From Clostridium liquoris (GTDB lineage: Bacteria > Bacillota > Clostridia > Clostridiales > Clostridiaceae): a stretch of DNA of 64,000 bases. The notes under the pieces were generated by a model. It made no database searches and was not told where the DNA came from. It saw only the letters and a program-made list of their open reading frames with translations. The position numbers were made by a program, and so were the translations under genes. Numbering within the stretch: position 1 is the stretch's first letter; every line of letters begins with the position of its first letter. Positions 56,202 to 62,710 of this stretch are shown one piece after another. Location of the stretch: NCBI RefSeq assembly GCF_002995785.1, contig NZ_PVXO01000005.1:62001-126000 (forward strand), read 5' to 3'.

Positions 56202-57212
56202 TTGGAATATAGAAAACTTGGGAAATCAGAATTAAAAGTATCAGCAATAGGGTTTGGGGGAATACCTATTCAGAAAACTAATAAGGAACAAGTAAAAGAA
56301 CTTTTAATTAGATGTGAAGAAAAGGGAGTAAATTTTATAGATACTGCTAGAGGGTATACAGTTTCAGAGGAATATATAGGATATGCATTGGAAGGAAGAA
56401 GAGAAAAATGGATTATTGCTACTAAATCCATGGCAAGGGATAAGGATTCAATGATAAAAGATGTGGAGAAGAGTTTAGAAAATCTAAGAACGGATTATAT
56501 AGATTTATATCAACTTCACAATGTAAAGACTGATGAGGATTACTATAAGGTATTAAGTGAGGATGGTGCATATAATGCTTTATTAGAAATGAAGGGAAAA
56601 GGTAAAATAGGACATATAGGAATTACATCTCATAGTTTAGATATACTTAATATAGCTGTGGAAACAGGAAAATTTGAAACCATAATGTATCCTTATAATT
56701 TAGTTGAAAATCAGGGTGAAAAGCTATTTAATAGAGCAAAGGAGTTGAACATAGGAGTTATTGCCATGAAGCCTATGGCTGGAGGAGCACTTACAGATGG
56801 GAAATTAGCTTTAAAGTACATTCTACAAAATAATAATGTTACAACAGCCATACCCGGTATGGCAACTCTTGAAGAAATAGAGGAAAATACCAAGGTAGGA
56901 GAAAACTTAGATATTCTTACTGAAGATGAGAAGAATAAAATAGTAGAAATATCTAAGGAATTGGGAACAGAATTTTGCAGAAGATGTGGATACTGCGGAC
57001 CATGTCCTGAGGGAATTGATATACCAGGTATATTGATTTTAAAAGCATACAAAGAAAGATATGGTTTACAGGAATGGGCTGAACAAAGATACTATAGCAT
57101 AAAAAATAGAGCTAAGGATTGTGTGGAATGTGGCAGCTGCGAAAAGAAGTGCCCGTATGATTTACCTATAAGAAAAATGCTCAAAGAAGTTAGAAAGTGT
57201 TTTAATGAATAA
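56202..57212 (+). CDS. Aldo/keto reductase with ferredoxin-like C-terminus
   Basis: A 336-residue fusion of an aldo/keto reductase barrel with a 4Fe-4S region. The barrel has MEYRKLGKSELKVSAIGFGG at the start, FIDTARGY near 46-53 (Asp and Tyr of the tetrad), IIATKS (Lys) and LYQLHN (His). The C-terminal part has FCRRCGYCGPCPEGIDIP near 259 and CVECGSCEKKCP near 307. Members are often redox enzymes of fermenters, with unknown substrates. The first ATG (56193) touches its ribosome site; AAGGGAG is 9 bases from TTG 56202, which gives the usual N-terminus. Confidence 0.88.
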   Translation: MEYRKLGKSELKVSAIGFGGIPIQKTNKEQVKELLIRCEEKGVNFIDTARGYTVSEEYIGYALEGRREKWIIATKSMARDKDSMIKDVEKSLENLRTDYIDLYQLHNVKTDEDYYKVLSEDGAYNALLEMKGKGKIGHIGITSHSLDILNIAVETGKFETIMYPYNLVENQGEKLFNRAKELNIGVIAMKPMAGGALTDGKLALKYILQNNNVTTAIPGMATLEEIEENTKVGENLDILTEDEKNKIVEISKELGTEFCRRCGYCGPCPEGIDIPGILILKAYKERYGLQEWAEQRYYSIKNRAKDCVECGSCEKKCPYDLPIRKMLKEVRKCFNE

Positions 57213-57294
57213 AAAAATAACAAGGTTTACAGTTTTATTTTAACTTTTTATCTATTTTTTATTATATTAATGATACAAAATCAATTTTTTGTTG

Positions 57295-57387
57295 TATAAT
57301 AAAAATATATGTGGATAAAATAAAAAGATAATGAAAATAAGGACAACTGATTCTTACTATGCACCTTTTATAGGTGCAATTTTTTTA
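57295..57387 (+). other. Possible small transcript or attenuated leader before rlmD
   Basis: A perfect TATAAT at 57295-57300 is followed about 60 bases later by a hairpin, TGCACCT (57360-57366) with AGGTGCA (57372-57378), and seven T. A transcript of about 80 bases would result. rlmD begins 74 bases further on. No -35 box is convincing. Confidence 0.4.
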
Positions 57388-57460
57388 TTGCATTGAAATC
57401 CTCTTTATTATACTATTATACATGTATTTATGTATAAAATACTTATTAAAAGGTGATAAT

Positions 57461-58834
57461 ATGGCAAAAAATATTCCAGTAGAAAAAAATAAAGATTATA
57501 TTGTTGATATAAGCGGTATGGGCAGTGAAGGTGAAGGAGTAGGCAAAATAGAAAACTTCACAGTGTTTGTCCCACAAGCAATAAAAGGGGAGAGATGTAA
57601 TGTAAGGATAGTGAAAGTAAATAAAAATTTTGCTTTTAGCAAATTGCTTAAAGTTTTAGAACTTTCTCCAAGCAGAGCAGAAGCTGTTTGTCCAATATAT
57701 AATAGATGTGGTGGATGCCAAATACAGCATATATCCTATAAAGGCCAGTTAGAGTTTAAGAGACAAAAGGTAAAGGATGTTTTAAATAGAATAGGAAAGA
57801 TAGATGCAAAGGTAGAACCAGTTATAGGTATGAAAAATCCATATAGATATAGAAATAAGGTACAACTGCCTGTGGGAAAACATAATGAGGAGATAAAAAT
57901 AGGGTTTTATGCTCATAGAAGTCATGAAATTATTGATATAAATGCATGTTTCATACAGGATGAAATAGGAGATAAAGTTATTGCATTAACTAAGGAATGG
58001 ATAAAGAAATATAAAGTTGAACCCTATAGTGAGGAAATGGATAAAGGCATTATAAGACATATAATGATAAGAAAAGCATTTAAAACAGGTGAGATTATGG
58101 TGGTTATAGTTACAAGAACTGAAGAACTACCTTATAAGAAAGAGTTTATTAATATGATTGTGGAACATATACCTGGATTAAAAAGCCTTATACAAAATGT
58201 TAATAATAAAAAAACAAATGTAATATTAGGCGGGGAAAATATTACCCTTTGGGGAAAAGACATTATAGTAGATTACATAGGAAAGTTTAAATTTAATATA
58301 GCTCCATTAGCCTTCTTTCAAGTTAATCCTACCCAAACAGAAATATTATATAATAAAGTCTTGGAATATGCTGATTTAAAAGGAGAAGAAGTAGTATTTG
58401 ATGCTTACTGTGGAACTGGAACAATCTCCTTATTTTTATCACAGAAAGCAAAAAAGGTATATGGAGTGGAAATTATAAAGGATGCCATAGACAATGCTAT
58501 AATAAATGCTAAGGAAAATGGTGTTAATAATGCTGAATTTATTGTGGGAAAATCGGAAGAAGTAATCCCAGGGCTTATTAACAAAGGAATAAGAGCAGAC
58601 GTAGTGGTGGTAGATCCTCCAAGAAAGGGCTGCGAAAAATCCCTTTTAGAGGAAATTGCCAAAATGAGCCCAAAAAGAATAGTATATGTATCCTGCGACC
58701 CAGCAACTCTTGCCAGGGATTTAGGAATTTTAAAAGGTTTAGGATATGAAGCTAAAAAGGTGCAGCCAGTGGATATGTTCCCGCAAACGAGCCACGTTGA
58801 GTGCGTGACATTGATGTCAAGGGTTGAGAAGTAG
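57461..58834 (+). CDS. rlmD: 23S rRNA (uracil-5-)-methyltransferase, RlmD/RlmCD type
   Basis: A 457-residue SAM-dependent RNA methyltransferase. It has an N-terminal TRAM domain (about 10-65; [20 protein letters not shown]), a cluster-binding cysteine set [14 protein letters not shown] near 78-91, and a C-terminal Rossmann domain. The latter has [14 protein letters not shown] near 313-326, VVDPPRKGC near 382-390 and the catalytic Cys in [12 protein letters not shown] near 406-417. The long frame begins at 57374, but AAAAGGTG is 7 bases before ATG 57461 and the preceding residues look like random hydrophobic translation. It is the last host-like gene before the region of foreign character. Confidence 0.94.
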   Translation: MAKNIPVEKNKDYIVDISGMGSEGEGVGKIENFTVFVPQAIKGERCNVRIVKVNKNFAFSKLLKVLELSPSRAEAVCPIYNRCGGCQIQHISYKGQLEFKRQKVKDVLNRIGKIDAKVEPVIGMKNPYRYRNKVQLPVGKHNEEIKIGFYAHRSHEIIDINACFIQDEIGDKVIALTKEWIKKYKVEPYSEEMDKGIIRHIMIRKAFKTGEIMVVIVTRTEELPYKKEFINMIVEHIPGLKSLIQNVNNKKTNVILGGENITLWGKDIIVDYIGKFKFNIAPLAFFQVNPTQTEILYNKVLEYADLKGEEVVFDAYCGTGTISLFLSQKAKKVYGVEIIKDAIDNAIINAKENGVNNAEFIVGKSEEVIPGLINKGIRADVVVVDPPRKGCEKSLLEEIAKMSPKRIVYVSCDPATLARDLGILKGLGYEAKKVQPVDMFPQTSHVECVTLMSRVEK

Positions 58835-58854
58835 GGGTATTCAAAACACTGATA

Positions 58855-58935
58855 AATAAAGGGTTTTCAAGGTTGTAAGATTTTCTGTCTGATGTCTGGC
58901 AGTCCTCTTAACCTTGGAAATCCTTATTTTTATTT
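58855..58935 (+). terminator. Long imperfect terminator after rlmD
   Basis: AAGGGTTTTCAAGGTT (58859-58874) pairs with AACCTTGGAAATCCTT (58910-58925), followed by ATTTTTATTT. The loop region contains a further CTG/CAG-bounded stretch. Confidence 0.7.
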
Positions 58936-59084
58936 ATTGAGGAAACAGGTCGACTGTAAAAAAGTGTGTAGGGTTGAGTTGACAGATTAGATAAAATCGT
59001 AGGGTCGAGGAGATAGGATAGATATACATGGGGTTAAACAGATAATTGATTGAGAAAACACTTAGTAATTTAGGACTAAAGAAC

Positions 59085-59112
59085 TTGAAATTATAGCGCA
59101 ATGCGCTATAAT
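59085..59112 (+). promoter_or_regulatory. Methyltransferase promoter with GCGC-containing operator
   Basis: TTGAAA at 59085-59090, a 16-base spacer and TATAAT at 59107-59112. The spacer is almost filled by a perfect inverted repeat: TTATAGCGC (59091-59099), AAT, GCGCTATAA (59103-59111). Its right arm covers most of the -10 box. Each arm contains one GCGC tetramer, the expected target of the methyltransferase encoded directly downstream. Binding or methylation here could therefore act on promoter opening. Confidence 0.8.
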
Positions 59113-59148
59113 GATAGTAGAAATTAAAACTTAAAGAGGAGATTCACT

Positions 59149-60165
59149 ATGATTAATATAAAGAAAAAGTCGCTTTCTGGTTTTACTTTTATCGATTTAT
59201 TTGCAGGATTAGGTGGTTTTCGAATTGCATTAGAATCGCTGGGTGCAAAATGTGTTTATTCAAGTGAATGGGATGAACCTGTAAGAGAAGTTTATGCAGA
59301 GAATTTTGGAGATATCCCTGATGGAGACATTACTCAAGTAGATGAAAACTCTATTCCTGATCATGATATTCTATGTGCTGGATTTCCATGTCAGGCTTTC
59401 TCAATAAGTGGGAAACAGCGTGGATTTGAAGATAGTAGAGGTACATTATTTTTTGATGTCGCAAGAATTGTGAAAGCTAAGAAGCCAAAGGTAGTTTTTA
59501 TGGAAAATGTTAAGAATTTTGCTTCTCATGATAATGGTAATACTTTGTCCGTGGTAAAAACCATTATGGAAGAGTTGGGGTATACATTCCATCAGAGAGT
59601 TTTAAACGCTGCTGATTATGGAATTCCTCAAAAGAGAGAGCGTATTTACATGGTTTGCTTTAGAAATGATTTAGACATTGAAGAGTTTAATTTTCCAAAG
59701 CCTTTCCCATTGAAAAAACATGTTGAAGACTTTTTATTAGAAGATGAAAGCCAGGTAGAACATCTATACATACAGAGGCCAGATACTTATTTCAATGGGG
59801 TGGAAGATAACAAGTACAGTAACAAACCAATTAGATTAGGAATAGTAAATAAAGGCGGTCAAGGTGAAAGAATATATAGTGTAAAAGGGATAGCGATTAC
59901 GCTATCGGCTAACGGTGGAGGAATATTTGCCAAAACGGGAGGATACTTAATTAATGGAAAAACCAGAAAATTGCATCCTAGAGAATGTGCTAGACTAATG
60001 GGGTTTCCAGATAGTTACAAAATTTGCAAGAGTGATAATCAAGCCTATAAGCAATTTGGTAATTCTGTAGTTATTGATGTTTTGCAACTGATTGGTCAAG
60101 AGATAGGAAGTGCCATGGAGGGAGCAAAGAATGAGGGAAATAGAATTCAGACAATGGCTATCTAA
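59149..60165 (+). CDS. M.HhaI-like DNA (cytosine-5-)-methyltransferase, predicted GCGC
   Basis: A 338-residue type II C5 methyltransferase that is strikingly similar, from memory, to M.HhaI (327 residues). SAM motif I is IDLFAGLGGF near 15-24, the catalytic cysteine is C81 in GFPCQAFS (the same number as in M.HhaI), and E119 lies in MENVKNF. The target-recognition run RLGIVNKGGQGERIYS with TLSANGGG keeps the residues that in M.HhaI contact GCGC (Gln, Glu, Arg, Thr; here Q238, E240, R241, T251). I therefore predict GCGC specificity. AGAGGAGA precedes the ATG. The last 35 bases overlap the next gene. Codon choice (more GCG, CGT) differs from the host genes. Confidence 0.93.
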   Translation: MINIKKKSLSGFTFIDLFAGLGGFRIALESLGAKCVYSSEWDEPVREVYAENFGDIPDGDITQVDENSIPDHDILCAGFPCQAFSISGKQRGFEDSRGTLFFDVARIVKAKKPKVVFMENVKNFASHDNGNTLSVVKTIMEELGYTFHQRVLNAADYGIPQKRERIYMVCFRNDLDIEEFNFPKPFPLKKHVEDFLLEDESQVEHLYIQRPDTYFNGVEDNKYSNKPIRLGIVNKGGQGERIYSVKGIAITLSANGGGIFAKTGGYLINGKTRKLHPRECARLMGFPDSYKICKSDNQAYKQFGNSVVIDVLQLIGQEIGSAMEGAKNEGNRIQTMAI

Positions 60166-60439
60166 AAATAATATATCCAAAAAGATGCAAAGTGATCTTG
60201 TGTCGAGATTGAAACGTTTTGAAAAGGCGATAGAAAACTGCGATATTGATGAGCAATATCGCAGTGATAAGTTTTATTACCTATTCTCCCTTTTTCAAAA
60301 CAAAGGTTTAAATGACAATATGAATAAGTTTAAAAATGTAGATTTGCCAATTGGTAAATACCAGCTTAGTATATTTAAGTATGCACTAAATAAGTATAAG
60401 CAATTCATTGAGGACGAGATTACCTCAAAGCCTGAATGA
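60131..60439 (+). CDS. Small helical protein overlapping the methyltransferase gene
   Basis: A 102-residue, mostly alpha-helical, basic protein starting at ATG 60131 with GGAGGGAG 6 bases upstream, inside the methyltransferase gene in another frame. The pattern REIEFRQWLSKNNISKKMQ, then a helix with SRLKRFEKAIEN, and later KYQLSIFKYALNKYKQFI resembles the SAM-like core-binding fold of phage integrases, which also occurs next to some restriction genes. No catalytic residues are seen. It could be an accessory DNA-binding or regulatory subunit. Its last 20 bases overlap, tail to tail, the convergent nuclease gene. Confidence 0.6.
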   Translation: MREIEFRQWLSKNNISKKMQSDLVSRLKRFEKAIENCDIDEQYRSDKFYYLFSLFQNKGLNDNMNKFKNVDLPIGKYQLSIFKYALNKYKQFIEDEITSKPE

Positions 60440-61214
60440 ACTCATCTGGTCCAATACCGCTTTTATTTGACTTTAAGTCAATTGAAAAAATGACGTTTGC
60501 ATTAAATGTATTAGAAAGCTTTCTGATTTCGTATTCAGAGTCTCGTAGAGAGAACATATATTCATAACCGTGTAATAGGAAACGTTGGTTGTGTAAGGAT
60601 TCCGCTGAAACGACAAAAAGCTTGCCAGCATCTGTTCTTGAGCTTTCAATATTATAGCCATTGGATTTAATATAGTTTAGAACATTGGATATATTACTCT
60701 TTCCAACATGACTTGACCCACTGCGTTTAACTCTGTATTTAGCACTAACATTAAAATATTCACTAAATCTTTCAACAGGTAAAATAGTATAGTTATTTGT
60801 TATAAAATAGCGAGCACCCTTATTTCTGTAGCTGTCGATAATCCAATTTGAAAAGATTTCAGAACCATTATTCATTACTATATCTTTTCCTGCTGTTCCA
60901 GCCTCCTTAAACTCGTCAAATTGGGCATTCATATGTTCAATGATTTGTTTTGCGTATGTATTAATTGGAGTGGTATTTAGACGGCTATAAATAAATGTAC
61001 TTGATGCAATATCTGGTAGCAAAACAAATTGACCACATTGTGCTGGAGAGTGCTTTGCATCAATGTAAAAAATATTGCCAGACTTAGTTGTAACTTTAAT
61101 GTCTGGTATAGTGGAGTCAGATCCCCCCTCATGTTTAAAGCTTGCATAATCACCGAATTTTCTATTTAAATATTCGGTACAGTCAATTTCAAAATCTTCC
61201 CATATTGATGACAT
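60420..61214 (-). CDS. R.HhaI-like restriction endonuclease from internal start
   Basis: This is the same frame as the fusion, starting at the internal ATG 61214. AGAGGAGG lies 7 bases upstream of it, which is an ideal site and is encoded by the fusion's linker. The 264-residue product (R.HhaI has 258) has the PD-(D/E)xK-type core GSDSTIPDIKV with D38 and YIDAKHSPAQCGQFVLLP with D52 and K54, and the C-terminal LSNTFNANVIFSI stretch. It should cut GCGC that lacks methylation. A free nuclease may thus be made alongside the fusion. The alternative is that the site is a relic of an ancestral separate gene. Confidence 0.75.
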   Translation of the reverse strand: MSSIWEDFEIDCTEYLNRKFGDYASFKHEGGSDSTIPDIKVTTKSGNIFYIDAKHSPAQCGQFVLLPDIASSTFIYSRLNTTPINTYAKQIIEHMNAQFDEFKEAGTAGKDIVMNNGSEIFSNWIIDSYRNKGARYFITNNYTILPVERFSEYFNVSAKYRVKRSGSSHVGKSNISNVLNYIKSNGYNIESSRTDAGKLFVVSAESLHNQRFLLHGYEYMFSLRDSEYEIRKLSNTFNANVIFSIDLKSNKSGIGPDEFIQALR

Positions 61215-62195
61215 TATATTACCTCCTCTTTTTTTAAGATGTTTAATGATACAATCACCTAACTTTTTAATGACATTAACTGTCATTGCATTTCCAGCCT
61301 GCATAAGTAAGTGTCTATTTGTAACACTGTCTTTTACTTTTTCTGCATATTGTACAGGAAAACCTTGTAAAAGTAGTGCTTCAAAACCTGTTAGTTCTTT
61401 AATGGCATGATTTTTTATGTAAAAGATCCCGTCTCTTTGAGAGCGTAAAGTTGGCACCTTTCCACGGTATAACCTTAAATCTGACATTCTTGTATCGATT
61501 ATAAGTAATTCTTCATCCAAGAAATCTGTTGGTACATACTTTCCCTGATTTGTTGGGTTTTTTAGGTAATATGTGAATTTTTCAAGATTAATCTCTGATA
61601 TATCGTTGTTTGAATCAATTAAATAATTTTCTAAACCAGGTACGGGCTCTACTGTTGGCCATTCGAAGCCATCGGCAGAAAGATTCGATTTTTTATCAAA
61701 TCCAATGAAATATACTCGTTGCCGCATTTGAGGAACGCCGTAATCAAGGCTGTTTAAAACCTTATAAACAACTGAGTATCCAATATCATCAAATTCAGTC
61801 ATAATCTTTTTAATTGTTGCACCTTTGTCATGGCTCACAAGTCCACGTACATTTTCTAATATGAAACATTTCGGGCGAGTCTCGTTAAGGATTCTTATAA
61901 GGTGAAAAATGATCTGCCCTCTATCATCATTAAATCCTGCTTTTCTACCTATGACAGAGAATGTCTGACAAGGGAATCCTGCAATTAGAAGATCAAATGA
62001 TGGTAGAGTTTCACTTTTAATTTTTTTTAAGTTTCCATAATTCTTTTCATTTTCAGTATCAAACATCTGTTTATATGTTGCTACCGATAGTCTACTTGTA
62101 TCTGAATAACCGACACATCTTAATCCACTTTGCTCTAAACCGAGCCTTCCGGCTCCGATTCCCGAACAAAAGTCGAAAAATGTATTTATTTTCAT
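60420..62195 (-). CDS. Fusion of C5 DNA methyltransferase and R.HhaI-like endonuclease
   Basis: A single 591-residue frame holding two enzymes. Residues 1 to about 322 are a complete C5 cytosine methyltransferase: FDFCSGIGAGRLGLE as SAM motif I, GFPCQTFS with C76, LENVRG with E114, YGVPQMRQRVYFIGF, and a short recognition region with GKVPTLRS. Residues 328-591 match, from memory, the GCGC endonuclease R.HhaI. The joint (KKRGGNIMSS) needs no insertion and encodes a ribosome site. GGAGG precedes the first ATG. The 3' end overlaps the small helical protein's gene by 20 bases, tail to tail. The methyltransferase half is clearly not an M.HhaI duplicate; its motifs belong to another C5 lineage. This is an unusual M-R fusion. 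Confidence 0.88.
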   Translation of the reverse strand: MKINTFFDFCSGIGAGRLGLEQSGLRCVGYSDTSRLSVATYKQMFDTENEKNYGNLKKIKSETLPSFDLLIAGFPCQTFSVIGRKAGFNDDRGQIIFHLIRILNETRPKCFILENVRGLVSHDKGATIKKIMTEFDDIGYSVVYKVLNSLDYGVPQMRQRVYFIGFDKKSNLSADGFEWPTVEPVPGLENYLIDSNNDISEINLEKFTYYLKNPTNQGKYVPTDFLDEELLIIDTRMSDLRLYRGKVPTLRSQRDGIFYIKNHAIKELTGFEALLLQGFPVQYAEKVKDSVTNRHLLMQAGNAMTVNVIKKLGDCIIKHLKKRGGNIMSSIWEDFEIDCTEYLNRKFGDYASFKHEGGSDSTIPDIKVTTKSGNIFYIDAKHSPAQCGQFVLLPDIASSTFIYSRLNTTPINTYAKQIIEHMNAQFDEFKEAGTAGKDIVMNNGSEIFSNWIIDSYRNKGARYFITNNYTILPVERFSEYFNVSAKYRVKRSGSSHVGKSNISNVLNYIKSNGYNIESSRTDAGKLFVVSAESLHNQRFLLHGYEYMFSLRDSEYEIRKLSNTFNANVIFSIDLKSNKSGIGPDEFIQALR

Positions 62196-62236
62196 AATGA
62201 CCTCCGTATATTTGCTTAGACTTCTGCTTAATAAGG

Positions 62237-62440
62237 CTAGTCTTTTATTATTTCAACGATATCGGAAATATCGCAGTCAAGTGCTTTACAAACTTTAGTT
62301 AAAGTTTCTGTACTTACATTTTCATTCTTCGCCATTTTAGTAATGGAAGATGAGCTTATTCCTGCAGCTATCTGTAAATCTTTCTTTTTCATATCTTTGT
62401 CGATAAGTAATTTCCATAATTTTTTATAACTTATGGACAT
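62237..62440 (-). CDS. Small XRE-family helix-turn-helix regulator
   Basis: A 67-residue Cro/CI-type DNA-binding protein. The helix-turn-helix is KKDLQIAAGISSSSITKMAK near residues 18-37, and the end pattern LTKVCKALDCDISDIVEII is typical of the YozG-like group. It lies 41 bases before the fused M-R gene on the same strand and is probably co-transcribed with it. That is the position of controller or repressor genes in many type II systems. ATG 62440 is used (TTG just upstream is in frame); AGAGGTGG lies 6 bases before it. It has no dimerisation extension, so it should bind a short dyad. Confidence 0.85.
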   Translation of the reverse strand: MSISYKKLWKLLIDKDMKKKDLQIAAGISSSSITKMAKNENVSTETLTKVCKALDCDISDIVEIIKD

Positions 62441-62474
62441 CAATTTCCACCTCTCAACTTCTACATTAAAAGAA

Positions 62475-62504
62475 GTAAAGTGGCTTAATAATAGGCCACT
62501 TTAC
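62475..62504 (-). promoter_or_regulatory. Perfect hairpin in the leader of the regulator transcript
   Basis: GTAAAGTGGC (62475-62484) and GCCACTTTAC (62495-62504) are exact inverted repeats around a 10-base loop. On the minus strand the hairpin is followed by TTCTTTT, so it may be an attenuator. As DNA it may be an operator. It lies between the promoter and the regulator gene. Confidence 0.6.
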
Positions 62505-62517
62505 AAGTCCTTTTTCA

Positions 62518-62558
62518 AGTATATCACCTCAAAATGTAAAAAACAATGCTTAAAGCAT
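62518..62558 (-). promoter_or_regulatory. Promoter of regulator and M-R fusion, with adjacent palindrome
   Basis: On the minus strand: TTGTTT at 62546-62541, a 17-base spacer and TATACT at 62523-62518. The palindrome ATGCTT-A-AAGCAT (62546-62558) abuts the upstream side of the -35 box and is a candidate binding site for the small regulator. Confidence 0.55.
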
Positions 62559-62597
62559 GAATAATCATGCGATAGCAAGATTTTCATGCAGAATCGA

Positions 62598-62626
62598 TTG
62601 AAAGCTCTTTATTACGATGTTACAAT
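62598..62626 (+). promoter_or_regulatory. Promoter of the ImmA/IrrE-like gene
   Basis: TTGAAA at 62598-62603, a 17-base spacer and TACAAT at 62621-62626, divergent from the regulator promoter. Confidence 0.65.
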
Positions 62627-62710
62627 ATTATCCAAGGGATTAATAAAAAGAGAGATATTTTAGAAGCAGAATAAATCTTTTTAACATTGATTGGAGAGGG
62701 GGATAATATA

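Noticed and set aside
58850-59100. Attachment-site repeat at the left edge of the restriction island
   Set aside because: I found no direct repeat, tRNA end or integrase; the imperfect palindrome here is explained as the rlmD terminator.
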